Of a DNA stretch of 64,000 bases, positions 9,250 through 18,011 are shown piece by piece. The notes beneath the pieces were generated by a model that saw only the letters and a list, made by a program, of their open reading frames with translations, was not told the DNA's origin and ran no database searches. Made by a program: the position numbers and the translations under genes. How positions within the stretch are numbered: the first letter of the stretch is position 1; every line of letters starts with the position of its first letter. Source of the DNA: Sporosarcina sp. P13 (GTDB lineage: Bacteria; Bacillota; Bacilli; Bacillales_A; Planococcaceae). The stretch is taken from positions 124,001-188,000 of the forward strand of contig NZ_PDYM01000001.1 in the NCBI RefSeq assembly GCF_002743055.1. Direction: 5' to 3'.

Positions 9250-10332
9250 TTATATTTTTCGCTGAATACGATAGACGTATGCCAAGATTTCTGCGACCGT
9301 CTTGAAGAAATCTTCAGGAATACGATCTCCTACTTCCACTTGGTCATACATTGAACGAGCAAGCGGTCGATTTTCCACCATTACAACCTTATGCTCTTTC
9401 GCAATTAACTTGATCTTTTGCGCAACGAAATCCGCACCTTTCGCTACAACAATGGGTGAATCCATTTGTTCTTCATCGTATTTTAAAGCAATTGCAAAGT
9501 GCGTTGGATTCGTAATGACAACATCCGCTTGCGGAACTTCTGACATCATTCGACGCATCGCCATTTCACGCTGCCGTTGCTTAATTTTCGATTTAATCAA
9601 TGGATCACCATCCATATTTTTATATTCATCCTTAATGTCTTGTTTAGACATTTTAAGGTTTTTTTCATAGTCAAACTTTTGATATAAGAAGTCTAGTATT
9701 GAAATAAAAAGTAAAACGAGTGATGCAATAATACCCATCATCCCGACCAATTTTGCAATCGTAAGTAAAGTCATTTGCGGTGTACTGAACGCTAGATCCA
9801 GCACTTCCCCAAAATTCATCCAAATGACCAATGTTGTAACTGTGCCAATGAAAGAGATCTTTAACACTGATTTCAGTAATTCCACAATTGCCTTAATTGA
9901 AAAAATACGCATTAACCCTTTAATCGGATCAATCTTTTTAAGGTCGAACTTCAATGTTTCACCAGTAAACAGTAAACCAAACTGCAGTAAATTAGCAGCA
10001 ACACTAGCAAGTACTGCTACAATCATAATTGGTAATAAAATAACAGCCATTTGTTTAATCATACTCATATAAATTAACATGACTTGATCTTCGTTCATCG
10101 TATGTATAGGTATAAAATGTGTAAAGGATTCACGAAAAAACACAAAGAAATTATCTAGCATAAGTCCCGCAGCGAAAAACATGAAAATAAATACCGAGAG
10201 CAACACAATCGCACTCGTTACGTCCTGACTTTTTAGAACCTGTCCTTTTTTACGAGAATCTTGTCTTTTTTTCGGGGTGGCTTTCTCTGTTTTCTCGCCT
10301 GCGAAAAATTGTAAATCAAGCGTTAGTAACAA
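9250..10332 (-). CDS. flhB: Flagellar export switch protein FlhB
   Basis: FlhB switches export specificity from rod/hook to filament substrates. It has four hydrophobic segments (about 40-62, 92-118, 150-172, 190-215) and a cytoplasmic domain with the self-cleaving motif NPTH at residues 275-278 (VVITNPTHFAIALKYD). Length 360 is typical. The start is TTG at 10330-10332, one base after the fliR stop, with the strong ribosome site AGGAGGGGG upstream, so it is likely coupled to fliR. A shorter relative of the C-terminal domain, ylqH, is encoded at 37937-38224. Confidence 0.97.
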   Translation of the reverse strand: MLLTLDLQFFAGEKTEKATPKKRQDSRKKGQVLKSQDVTSAIVLLSVFIFMFFAAGLMLDNFFVFFRESFTHFIPIHTMNEDQVMLIYMSMIKQMAVILLPIMIVAVLASVAANLLQFGLLFTGETLKFDLKKIDPIKGLMRIFSIKAIVELLKSVLKISFIGTVTTLVIWMNFGEVLDLAFSTPQMTLLTIAKLVGMMGIIASLVLLFISILDFLYQKFDYEKNLKMSKQDIKDEYKNMDGDPLIKSKIKQRQREMAMRRMMSEVPQADVVITNPTHFAIALKYDEEQMDSPIVVAKGADFVAQKIKLIAKEHKVVMVENRPLARSMYDQVEVGDRIPEDFFKTVAEILAYVYRIQRKI

Positions 10333-10333
10333 T

Positions 10334-11110
10334 TTAGCCCCCTCCTAGAAGTACCATCAAATCTCTCATCGAAACAATCATGATTTCAAACAACTTTTTC
10401 ATAAGCACAATAAACACACTGGCCATTGTCAATAGGACGATGAAACTTACACCAATCTTTATTGGAAAACCAACGACAAAGATATTTAATTGCGGAACGG
10501 TTCTTGCTGTAATACCGAGCGCTAAATCTACAAGAAATAAAGTAGCTACAACCGGTATTGCCATTTGAAAAGCAAGTGCAAAAGCTTTAGCGAACGTCAA
10601 AACGACAAATTCTGCCATCCTCTCTTCTGCAAATGGCGGCCACAGTTCGTTAATTGGTACAAATTCATAGCTATAAAATATGCCATCAAGCAACATATGA
10701 TGGCCGTTTATCGCAAGCAATAATAGCATTGCCAAGGAATTGAAGAATTGACCAAGTAACGGTGACTGAGCACCTGTTTGCGGATCAATTACGTTTGCGA
10801 TAGCGAATCCCATTTGGAAGTCGATAAATCCACCAGCCATTTGAATTGCAGACATAATAATAAAGGCGGCAATGCCAATTGACAAGCCGACTATTGCTTC
10901 TTTTATTACAAGTAAGATATATTGACCGTCAATATTCAATGTTGGTATGTCGACTGAATAGGACATCATCCAAGCAAGTATCGCAGCGAATATCAAACGT
11001 TGCGTCGCTGGAATGGAGCGATAGGAAAATAACGGTATCGTAACAAAAAATGAAGTGATACGCGTCAAAATTAATAAAAATGCCGGCAATGAAGGAATGA
11101 TATCATTCAT
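10334..11110 (-). CDS. fliR: Flagellar export gate protein FliR
   Basis: FliR forms the core of the export gate with FliP and FliQ. The 258-residue sequence is strongly hydrophobic, with about six predicted membrane segments, and has family stretches such as AGGFIDFQMGFAIANVIDPQTG near 91-112 and RTVPQLNIFVVGFPIKIG near 181-198. It lies between fliQ (4-bp gap) and flhB (1-bp gap) in the universal fliP-fliQ-fliR-flhB order. Confidence 0.96.
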   Translation of the reverse strand: MNDIIPSLPAFLLILTRITSFFVTIPLFSYRSIPATQRLIFAAILAWMMSYSVDIPTLNIDGQYILLVIKEAIVGLSIGIAAFIIMSAIQMAGGFIDFQMGFAIANVIDPQTGAQSPLLGQFFNSLAMLLLLAINGHHMLLDGIFYSYEFVPINELWPPFAEERMAEFVVLTFAKAFALAFQMAIPVVATLFLVDLALGITARTVPQLNIFVVGFPIKIGVSFIVLLTMASVFIVLMKKLFEIMIVSMRDLMVLLGGG

Positions 11111-11114
11111 TTCA

Positions 11115-11384
11115 TCACCCGATATACCTGGAGAGATTAGAGAATATCTCGCTTGCGTAATTTGTTACATGCGATAACATCCAAGGTCCAAAGAATACTA
11201 TAGCTACCATGACTGCTATAATTTTCGGCACAAACGCCAATGTCTGTTCCTGAATCTGTGTAGCGGCTTGAAATATACTAACAGCAAGACCCGCCAGCAA
11301 TGCGACAATCAGGAGAGGTCCTGAAGAGAGTAGTATCACCCAAATCGACCGTTCAGCAATGGAAATTACAAACTCACTCGTCAT
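11115..11384 (-). CDS. fliQ: Flagellar export gate protein FliQ
   Basis: A small 89-residue membrane protein with two hydrophobic hairpin helices (about 15-40 and 52-75), as expected for FliQ, which wraps the FliP-FliR core of the export gate. The sequence LLIVALLAGLAVSIFQAATQIQEQTLAFVPKI is typical of the family, of which the QIQEQTLAFVPK part (41-52) is most conserved. It lies 12 bp after fliP and 4 bp before fliR. Confidence 0.96.
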   Translation of the reverse strand: MTSEFVISIAERSIWVILLSSGPLLIVALLAGLAVSIFQAATQIQEQTLAFVPKIIAVMVAIVFFGPWMLSHVTNYASEIFSNLSRYIG

Positions 11385-11396
11385 TCAAATTCCTCC

Positions 11397-12062
11397 CTAA
11401 AAGCTTTCTAACAATGACTGGATGATCAAATACCATCCATCTACTAGGACAAACAATAAAATCTTAAATGGTAATGAAATCATAACTGGTGGTAGCATCA
11501 TCATCCCCATCGACATGAGTACACTTGCAACAATCATATCAATGACCAAGAACGGAATAAAAATCATAAAACCCATTTGGAATGCGGTCTTGATTTCACT
11601 TAATGCAAATGCAGGGACCATCATCGTCAATGGTATATCTTCAATCGTCTCTGGTCTTTCCATTTGATTGTAGCGCAGAAATAACTCTAAATCTTTTTGT
11701 CTCGTATGCTCACTCATAAACTCTTTAAATGGTCCGCTCGCACGTTCATACGCTTCATCCAAACTGATTTCTCCATCAAATAATGGTGTTAAAGCTTCAT
11801 CATTCACCTGACTTAAAACAGGCGCCATAATGAAGAAAGTCAAAAACAACGCTAGTCCAACAAGCACCTGATTCGGAGGCATTTGTTGAGTAGCGAGTGC
11901 GGTCCTGACAAATGACAGCACAATAATAATACGCGCAAATGATGTCATTAAAATCAAAATGGCAGGAGCAAGCGATAAGACCGTCAATAACAGTAGCATT
12001 TTTATGGATGTGGAAACATTAGTTGGGTCACTACTTGAGAACGAATTCAGAAAATCAGCCAT
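11397..12062 (-). CDS. fliP: Flagellar export gate protein FliP
   Basis: FliP forms the pentameric pore of the export gate. The 221-residue protein has an N-terminal hydrophobic segment at about 20-45, the conserved SFARIIIVLSFVRTALATQQ and PPNQVLVGLALFLTFF region at 41-77, a central soluble loop, and the conserved C-terminal block GFMIFIPFLVIDMIVASVLMSMGMMMLPPVMISLP spread over about 164-198. No classical cleaved signal peptide is evident, as in many Firmicutes. The start overlaps the fliO end by 8 bases. Confidence 0.96.
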   Translation of the reverse strand: MADFLNSFSSSDPTNVSTSIKMLLLLTVLSLAPAILILMTSFARIIIVLSFVRTALATQQMPPNQVLVGLALFLTFFIMAPVLSQVNDEALTPLFDGEISLDEAYERASGPFKEFMSEHTRQKDLELFLRYNQMERPETIEDIPLTMMVPAFALSEIKTAFQMGFMIFIPFLVIDMIVASVLMSMGMMMLPPVMISLPFKILLFVLVDGWYLIIQSLLESF

Positions 12063-12735
12063 CCCGGTCGCTCCCTTTCACCTTAAAACGATCCATCTGC
12101 TGTTTACGATCAGCTTTGATCTCTTCCATTTTAGATGTGAAAAGTGTACTAAAATCAGACGTTTCCTTAGTACCAGCGGAATCCGCTTTCGAAAAAAAGC
12201 GTTCATATAGCTGGGAGACGATCCCTTTTCGAACTTCACTATCTTCTTGGTCATAACGGGCGAGCAAGTCAGCAATTTCATCCGGATCATCTATTTCACG
12301 TAGAAGTTGTACGTTTTCGCCCACACCTACTACAAAATAATGATTACCCATTTTTACTAATTGAATAGATTTCTGTTGGCCTAGCGGTACTCCACCTAAA
12401 TTGGTCATCAAACGATGTTGATTAAAATTACGATTCCGCTTGTTCATAAATCGAAGTAACCAAAGGAGTAAACCGATAACGAATATAAAGGCTATAAGCG
12501 TTCGAACATAATCCCAAGCTGTTAAACCAGTAGGCTCAACATCTTCGGGGTTATTCGCTGAGGTTGCCGGATTATCTAACTTTTCTACAATCAAACCTTT
12601 TGAACCGCAATCTACTCCTTTGCCAATGCAATCGGATACACTGATGTTAGGATCTGTTACAGCATGTGCAAGAGGAGTAATGGAAAAACATAAGAAAAGT
12701 GCAATTAACCATTTGGTAAATAGTTTTCCATTCAT
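12055..12735 (-). CDS. fliO: Flagellar biosynthesis protein FliO (FliZ-type)
   Basis: FliO helps assemble the FliP core of the export gate. The 226-residue protein has a signal-peptide-like N-terminus (KWLIALFLCFSITPLAHA, residues 8-25), a short outside part with two cysteines (C37, C43), one membrane segment near 73-93 (RTLIAFIFVIGLLLWLLRF), and a cytoplasmic domain with GVPLGQQKSIQLVKMGNHYFVVGVGENV, the hallmark of FliO/FliZ. The long charged C-terminal tail is poorly conserved. Position between cheY and fliP supports the call. Confidence 0.93.
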   Translation of the reverse strand: MNGKLFTKWLIALFLCFSITPLAHAVTDPNISVSDCIGKGVDCGSKGLIVEKLDNPATSANNPEDVEPTGLTAWDYVRTLIAFIFVIGLLLWLLRFMNKRNRNFNQHRLMTNLGGVPLGQQKSIQLVKMGNHYFVVGVGENVQLLREIDDPDEIADLLARYDQEDSEVRKGIVSQLYERFFSKADSAGTKETSDFSTLFTSKMEEIKADRKQQMDRFKVKGSDRDG

Positions 12736-12743
12736 AAGTCGCT

Positions 12744-13106
12744 TTATCCCAACGCTTTGTCAATTGCTTCAATAACACGGTCAGCTTGGAAAGGCTTAAC
12801 GATAAAGTCTTTCGCGCCTGCTTGTATAGCATCAATTACCATTGCCTGTTGCCCCATCGCTGAGCACATAATAATCTTTGCTGAGGGATGTGTACCTTTA
12901 ATTGCTTTTAAAGCAGAAATACCATCCATTTCCGGCATCGTAATATCCATTGTCACTAAATCGGGTTTTAACTCATTATATTTCTCAATTGCTTGTATTC
13001 CATCAGCTGCTTCACCGACTACTTCGTAATTATTTTTCGTTAAAATATCTTTAATCATCATTCGCATAAATGCTGCGTCGTCTACTACTAAAATTCTCTT
13101 ACCCAT
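12744..13106 (-). CDS. cheY: Chemotaxis response regulator CheY
   Basis: Single-domain receiver of 120 residues that carries the signal from CheA to the flagellar switch. Active-site residues are all present: Asp9 and Asp10, phospho-acceptor Asp54 (LVTMDITMPEMDG), Ser/Thr at CSAMGQ near 81-83, and Lys104 in FIVKPF. It sits between fliY and fliO, as in B. subtilis; its partners FliM, FliY, CheC and CheA are encoded nearby. Ribosome site GGAGGGATATAA precedes the ATG. Confidence 0.97.
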   Translation of the reverse strand: MGKRILVVDDAAFMRMMIKDILTKNNYEVVGEAADGIQAIEKYNELKPDLVTMDITMPEMDGISALKAIKGTHPSAKIIMCSAMGQQAMVIDAIQAGAKDFIVKPFQADRVIEAIDKALG

Positions 13107-13127
13107 TTATATCCCTCCAAGTATCTT

Positions 13128-14306
13128 TTATCGTAAATTGTTAATTCGATCCTTCTGACTTAGGATATCCGTAATACGAACACCAAAGTTTTCATCAATG
13201 ACTACTACCTCTCCTTTTGCAATATAACGATGATTGACTAGAATATCGACTGGTTCTCCAGCTAACTTATCTAGCTCAATAATTGAACCTCCTGACATCT
13301 CCAGTATTTCTTTTACGGAACGCTTTGTACGCCCTAATTCTACTGTTACTTGAAGTGGTATATCAAGTAGCATATTCAAATTATTAGATTCTTCTTTGTT
13401 CAAGCTAGATGCTTGGAAATTGGCAAACTCTGCTTGTTGGACTTGTACTTGCGGATGAGTCGGCCTAGGAGTCGGTGGTGCTTGATAGGATGGTTCTTGT
13501 GCTGGTTGTGGTTGTCGTGCTGACTGTTGATATTCTGGCTCTGACTGTAGCGCTACAGGAGTCGGTGTAGGTGCTGCAGGTGTTGGTTGAATTTCTGTAA
13601 CTGTCGCAGCTTCTTCCTCTCCCATCAAAGATGAAACTAAGCTTTTTCCAAATTCTAATGGGAAGAGTTGCATAAGATTGGAATCAATCAATTCACCTAC
13701 TTTTAAATTGAACGATACACGTATTAATAAGTTATGTGCTGGGATATGTTCAGTTCCTTGATCAAGCTGAATATCCATCAAATCAATAGTTGGCGGTGAG
13801 ATATCTACTTTTTTATTGAATATGGTAGACATGGATGTAGCAGCAGAGCCCATCATTTGATTCATCGCTTCCTGTACCGCGCTTAGATGAATTTCCCCCA
13901 ACTCGTTATTAGGTGATTTTCCATCCCCACCAAGCATTAGATCCGCAATAATTGCTGCGTCACTTTGCTGAATGACAAGTAAATTGGTCCCACTTAAGCC
14001 TTCCGTAAATTCCACTTTTACAGCCACATACGGATGAGTGAACTCTTTATCTAGGTCATCGCGATTGATCAGTGTTAAAGCGGGTGTCGTAATATCCACC
14101 TTTTGTCCAAGCAACGCAGAAAGTGCAGTTGCCGAACTCCCGAAAGAAATATTCCCAACTTCTCCAAGCGCATCTTGTTCCATATCTGTTAAGGAATCGT
14201 TTATATTTATCTCTGTGGGCTCTGACTTTGATGCTTCCGTCGATTCAAGTATCTCGCCACGCAATAATGCTTCAATTTCTTCTTGTGAGAGAATATTATC
14301 ACTCAT
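13128..14306 (-). CDS. fliY: Flagellar switch phosphatase FliY
   Basis: FliY is a C-ring protein that also dephosphorylates CheY-P. From ATG 14304-14306 it has 392 residues: an N-terminal CheY-P binding motif (SQEEIEALLRG), a CheC-like domain with two phosphatase motifs (MEQDALGEVGNISFGSSATAL and LSAVQEAMNQMMGSAATSM), a Gln/Pro-rich linker at about 245-300, and a C-terminal FliN/SpoA domain (VELGRTKRSVKEILEMSGGS). An in-frame ATG nine bases upstream is too close to GGAGGGA. The start overlaps the end of fliM by 8 bases. Confidence 0.96.
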   Translation of the reverse strand: MSDNILSQEEIEALLRGEILESTEASKSEPTEININDSLTDMEQDALGEVGNISFGSSATALSALLGQKVDITTPALTLINRDDLDKEFTHPYVAVKVEFTEGLSGTNLLVIQQSDAAIIADLMLGGDGKSPNNELGEIHLSAVQEAMNQMMGSAATSMSTIFNKKVDISPPTIDLMDIQLDQGTEHIPAHNLLIRVSFNLKVGELIDSNLMQLFPLEFGKSLVSSLMGEEEAATVTEIQPTPAAPTPTPVALQSEPEYQQSARQPQPAQEPSYQAPPTPRPTHPQVQVQQAEFANFQASSLNKEESNNLNMLLDIPLQVTVELGRTKRSVKEILEMSGGSIIELDKLAGEPVDILVNHRYIAKGEVVVIDENFGVRITDILSQKDRINNLR

Positions 14307-15300
14307 TATCCTCATTCCCTCCTGACAACAATGTTTCCAATATTTGAACAGCCATTCGATTTCGCATCTTACCTGGCTGGGCCGTGAATTTCGTTGTGTC
14401 CCCTATACGAATCTTCAGTGGTTCTTCAATTTGTGTGTCTAACGAAATGACATCGCCTATTTGTAGGTAAAGGAAGTCTTCAACTGATATCTCTCCCTTA
14501 CCTAATTCCGCAACAATAGGCAACGACACTTGTTTCAGATGCTTTTCTAATAATACACTCTGTTCTGGGGTTGGCTCTTTCTTGTTGGTTTGCATCCAGT
14601 AACGAACGGATAGGTTTGGAATAATCGGTTCGAGTACGACGTGTGGAATACATATATTAATCATTCCGCTTGTTTCGCCTATAACGATATTAAAAGAGAT
14701 GACAATGACCGTTTCATTGGGTGATATCATCTGTAGAAACTGAGGATTCACTTCCATTTCCGCAAGATATGGATCAATATCGATCAATCCCGACCAAGCC
14801 TCACGTAAGTTATCAAAAGAACGTTCAAATAATTTCGTTAAAATCTTCGTCTCAATTTCCGTCATATTGTCCACTTTTCCAGAACTGGAACCAAATCCGC
14901 CCATCAGCCTTTCGAGCATAGAATAAGCAACATTCGGATTCACTTCCATCAAAATATTCCCTTCCAGCGGGGATACATCGAATATATTAATCAATGTCAT
15001 ATTAGGAATGGAACTGAGAAATTCCTCAAATGGTATTTGATCAACAGATACAACGTTAATTTGAATATATGTACGCAATTGGGCAGATAAGTAGGTTGTC
15101 AACAATCTAGCAAAGTTTTCATGAATTCGCGTCAAACTACGTATTTGGTCTTTTGAAAAGCGCAATGCACGTTTAAAATCATACGCACGAACTTTCCTGG
15201 CCCCTCCTTCTTTCTTCATTTCCTCCGCTGACATCTCACCCGTAGATAATGCTGACAGCAACGCATCTATTTCATTTTGTGACAGTACATCTCCCGACAT
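14299..15300 (-). CDS. fliM: Flagellar motor switch protein FliM
   Basis: FliM is the main CheY-P target in the C-ring. With the ATG at 15298-15300 the protein has 333 residues and begins MSGDVLSQNEIDALLSAL, the CheY-P-binding N-terminal motif; GGAGGTG is 8 bases upstream. An open extension of 12 codons upstream has no family similarity. It continues with a CheC-like middle domain (IRSLTRIHENFARLLTTYLS; MLERLMGGFG) and a C-terminal SpoA domain (VAELGKGEISVEDFLYLQIGD). Confidence 0.97.
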   Translation of the reverse strand: MSGDVLSQNEIDALLSALSTGEMSAEEMKKEGGARKVRAYDFKRALRFSKDQIRSLTRIHENFARLLTTYLSAQLRTYIQINVVSVDQIPFEEFLSSIPNMTLINIFDVSPLEGNILMEVNPNVAYSMLERLMGGFGSSSGKVDNMTEIETKILTKLFERSFDNLREAWSGLIDIDPYLAEMEVNPQFLQMISPNETVIVISFNIVIGETSGMINICIPHVVLEPIIPNLSVRYWMQTNKKEPTPEQSVLLEKHLKQVSLPIVAELGKGEISVEDFLYLQIGDVISLDTQIEEPLKIRIGDTTKFTAQPGKMRNRMAVQILETLLSGGNEDNE

Positions 15301-15348
15301 GGGCCCACCTCCGCTTGCATAAGCGTCTCTTAGCAATCATACAAGCCG

Positions 15349-15780
15349 TCACTGAATAATATAAGAGACAATATATACTTTCTGTATTTCCCCATCTTGC
15401 ATCAGTTCATTGATCTGGGCTTTAATGGTATTTTCAAATTGCTGTTTTCCTGCTTTTCCTTCAAAATCTTTCACCGTCATCTCAGAAACCTCCTGAATGA
15501 CCATGTTTTTGACTTGAAAATCTCGCTTTTTTAGTTCCTCAGCAGCCTTTTTTCCATCGGTTTGGATTTTTAACGACAGGCGGATAAAGTTACGACCAGA
15601 TAAGTTCGTTATGATTTCATCTATATCTACTGATGCTTCAATGATCGCATCAATATTCGGTCCTTTGCCAGAAGCGTTACTATCCTTATTGAAATTTAAA
15701 ATAAGGACCACTGCCACTACACCAATTAGTGTAATACTTACTAAAATAATTAATGAAATCGTCAATAATTTATTCTTCAT
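15349..15780 (-). CDS. fliL: Flagellar basal-body protein FliL
   Basis: FliL surrounds the stator units and supports motor torque. The 143-residue protein has one N-terminal membrane segment (LLTISLIILVSITLIGVVAVVLIL, of which 5-24 are strongly hydrophobic) and an extracytoplasmic domain with the family features NFIRLSLKIQTDG and a final IQKVYIVSYIIQ strand. It overlaps the swrD end by 11 bases and precedes fliM, the standard order. Confidence 0.94.
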   Translation of the reverse strand: MKNKLLTISLIILVSITLIGVVAVVLILNFNKDSNASGKGPNIDAIIEASVDIDEIITNLSGRNFIRLSLKIQTDGKKAAEELKKRDFQVKNMVIQEVSEMTVKDFEGKAGKQQFENTIKAQINELMQDGEIQKVYIVSYIIQ

Positions 15781-16009
15781 CTATTTCACCCCGGATATGC
15801 GGATTTGACAGCAATTGGACCACTTGATAAAATTCAATGATCCGGCTGTGCACTTCCTCAACCGTATCAAGGACAATATACTTTGAACCTGTCGTCAACG
15901 TAATCGTCGTATCTGGAAACGACTCGACCTTTTCTATGTATAGCGCATTTAATGTAAATGTTGTACGATTCAATCGCGTTACTTTAATCATATGTAAGAG
16001 CCAGGCCAA
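15770..16009 (-). CDS. swrD: Swarming motility protein SwrD (FlbD/YlzI family)
   Basis: A short protein of the FlbD family; in B. subtilis SwrD raises flagellar torque. The core IKVTRLNRTTFTLNALYIEKVE followed by TTGSKYIVLDTVEEV is characteristic. The start is uncertain: the family normally begins at the ATG at 15989-15991 (MIKVTRLN, 73 residues), but the only good ribosome site, AAGGAGGGG, lies about 30 bases upstream of it and about 11 bases upstream of the in-frame TTG at 16007-16009 (79 residues). I give the longer form. It lies between flgE and fliL. Confidence 0.9.
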   Translation of the reverse strand: MAWLLHMIKVTRLNRTTFTLNALYIEKVESFPDTTITLTTGSKYIVLDTVEEVHSRIIEFYQVVQLLSNPHIRGEIDEE

Positions 16010-16042
16010 GGCCGGCCCGCCCCTCCTTTTTAATCTATGCTT

Positions 16043-16849
16043 TTATCGTTTTAAGTTCACAAGTTCTTGCAATATTTCATCGGACGTTGTGATGATACGT
16101 GTGTTCGCCTGGAATCCACGTTGAGCTACAATCATTTCCGTAAATTCTTCGGAAAGGTCGACGTTGGACATTTCTAGGGAACCTGATCTAATTGAACCGC
16201 GACCGCCTTCAAGTGGCGTTAATTCATCAGATGGTGCTCCAGAGTTTGCAGATTCTCGATACATATTACCGCCAAATTTAGTTAAACCACCTGGGTTATT
16301 AAATCTGGCTACACTTATCTGCACTGGATCTCCGTCTGGGTTTAAAACTCCATCTACAACATAATTGACTGTACCATCTTGTCCAATAGAAAGTGAGGTC
16401 GCATCTAACGGAACTGAAATTTTAGCTCCATCAATATCTAGCAGAAATTTTCCATCACCATCGACAATGACACCGGTTTCGTCTAAATAGAAGTTTCCAC
16501 CTCTAGTATAAAACTTTTCTATTCCACTTTCCTCACCGACGATAAAGAATCCATCTCCTTCAATTGCTAAGTCTAGTGTATTTCCTGTCGTTTGCATGGT
16601 ACCACCCGAGTGAATGGTATCGATAGCTGCCAGTTGTGAACCTAATCCAACTTGTTTCGGGTTGATACCACCACGATTGTCCCCTGACGCGGAAGCGCTA
16701 GCCACGCTCTGTGAATACAAATCCTTAAACACCGTGCGCCCCTTTTTAAAGCCATACGTATTAACGTTGGCAATATTATTACCAATTACATCTAGTTTCG
16801 TTTGAAAGTTTTTTAATCCGGATATTCCTGAGTACATTGAGCGAATCAT
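16043..16849 (-). CDS. flgE: Flagellar hook protein FlgE
   Basis: A rod/hook-family protein of 268 residues. The N-terminus has the axial motif SGISGLKNFQTKLDVIGNNIANVNTYGFK and the C-terminus has the matching heptad region (SNVDLSEEFTEMIVAQRGFQANTRI), both needed for helix bundling in the axial structure. Family members of this length at this place in Bacillales are the hook protein, although they resemble FlgG in size. Position after flgD (the hook cap) and before swrD supports flgE. Sequence alone cannot fully exclude a FlgG-type distal rod role. Confidence 0.92.
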   Translation of the reverse strand: MIRSMYSGISGLKNFQTKLDVIGNNIANVNTYGFKKGRTVFKDLYSQSVASASASGDNRGGINPKQVGLGSQLAAIDTIHSGGTMQTTGNTLDLAIEGDGFFIVGEESGIEKFYTRGGNFYLDETGVIVDGDGKFLLDIDGAKISVPLDATSLSIGQDGTVNYVVDGVLNPDGDPVQISVARFNNPGGLTKFGGNMYRESANSGAPSDELTPLEGGRGSIRSGSLEMSNVDLSEEFTEMIVAQRGFQANTRIITTSDEILQELVNLKR

Positions 16850-16932
16850 ATGTTTGTTTCCCCCTCGGTTTTAAAGTGCACCACGTCAATCGTTCGGCGG
16901 TGCGTTGGCATCCTGTTAAGGTCCTGCCGTTT

Positions 16933-17307
16933 TTAGCTGAGTAGTATTGTTCCATCGATATTCGTAAATAGTTGATCTTTCGCTTCCATGCGGTTCATCG
17001 CGGTGATGACGGTTGAATTCTTCGCGCTGACGATGAGTGCAGCTTGTTCGGTCAATACGAGCGATTCACGGATTCCTTTCCTCTTTGCCTCGTCTACTTT
17101 CTCTGAGATGCGTGCCCATTCAGCGTCGGTTATTTGAATGCCTCGTTCTTGCAGACGATCATTAGCATGTTTACTAATTTTTAGTTTTTCAGGCTGTGTC
17201 GCTTGCTGTAGATGTTCAAGAAATGACTGCCGTTGCTGTTGTGCTAGTATCTGTCCTTGGCCTAGGATTGGTTGCGATGGAATGCGATGGGCAGTGATCT
17301 TATTCAT
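16933..17307 (-). CDS. Flagellar operon protein, TIGR02530-like
   Basis: A 124-residue soluble protein of a small family found only in flagellar operons of Firmicutes. The conserved part is the second half: KISKHANDRLQERGI, then a helix DAEWARISEKVDEAKRKGI and LVLTEQAALIVSAKNSTVITAM. It starts with MNKITAHRIPSQP and has a Gln-rich linker at about 18-40. No enzyme motif or membrane segment is visible. It sits between flgD and flgE, suggesting a role in hook assembly, but the function is unknown to me. The family name is from memory. Confidence 0.8.
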   Translation of the reverse strand: MNKITAHRIPSQPILGQGQILAQQQRQSFLEHLQQATQPEKLKISKHANDRLQERGIQITDAEWARISEKVDEAKRKGIRESLVLTEQAALIVSAKNSTVITAMNRMEAKDQLFTNIDGTILLS

Positions 17308-17324
17308 GACATCGCTCCATTCCT

Positions 17325-18008
17325 TTATTCGCTAATTGATGTGAATTGGTTAGCTTCGATTTTACTTCCGTCTTGTAGAATATAGAGTAGCTTACCTTCT
17401 TTATTCGTTACCGAAACGACTTTCCCTGTGAACTCTTCTTCGCTATCTATGTATCCTATTGTTTTACCAATTAACATACTGGCTTGTACTAGACTGTTCG
17501 ATTGGCTACTTATGCTTCCGGATGTCCCGTCCGCAAGTACTTCAGAAATATTGCCTGGCGATAATACCTTACCGTCTGCTAATGTAAAGATCACGGATCC
17601 GTCAATATATTTAATGGACTGAATCGTTCCAGAACCTTCGTTGATAACCGGCTTACCCTCTTCGTCTTTTTTATCGGATAGTTCATGCCAACGGATATCT
17701 TTACCAATAAAGCTATTGTACTGGATCAATTGACTTTGGTTTTGTGCATCAGCGAATCGATCAAACGCTTTCGCTAAGTTCATCGTCTGCTCAAGAGATG
17801 AAAACTGTGCCATTTGCGCAATGAACTCATTGTCTTTCATTGGGTTGGTAGGATCTTGATTGGCCATTTGTGCAATTAAAATTTGCATGAACGCATCTTT
17901 ATCCATCGTACCTGGTCCCGTTTTGCGCTCATCACGTTGCTTGTTAATCAAGTACATAGAATCTGTAATAGTTTTTTGCGCTGGCGTTGAGTTAATATTT
18001 CCCGTCAC
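17325..18008 (-). CDS. flgD: Flagellar hook capping protein FlgD
   Basis: FlgD caps the growing hook. The 227-residue protein has the FlgD N-terminal signature DKDAFMQILIAQMANQDPTNP followed by DNEFIAQMAQFSSLEQTMNL, the region needed for export and cap formation (about 38-81), and a C-terminal beta-rich region (GKVLSPGNISEVL; IGKTIGYIDSEEEFTGKVVSV). It follows fliK by 3 bp and precedes the TIGR02530-like gene. Confidence 0.95.
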   Translation of the reverse strand: MTGNINSTPAQKTITDSMYLINKQRDERKTGPGTMDKDAFMQILIAQMANQDPTNPMKDNEFIAQMAQFSSLEQTMNLAKAFDRFADAQNQSQLIQYNSFIGKDIRWHELSDKKDEEGKPVINEGSGTIQSIKYIDGSVIFTLADGKVLSPGNISEVLADGTSGSISSQSNSLVQASMLIGKTIGYIDSEEEFTGKVVSVTNKEGKLLYILQDGSKIEANQFTSISE

Positions 18009-18011
18009 TGA

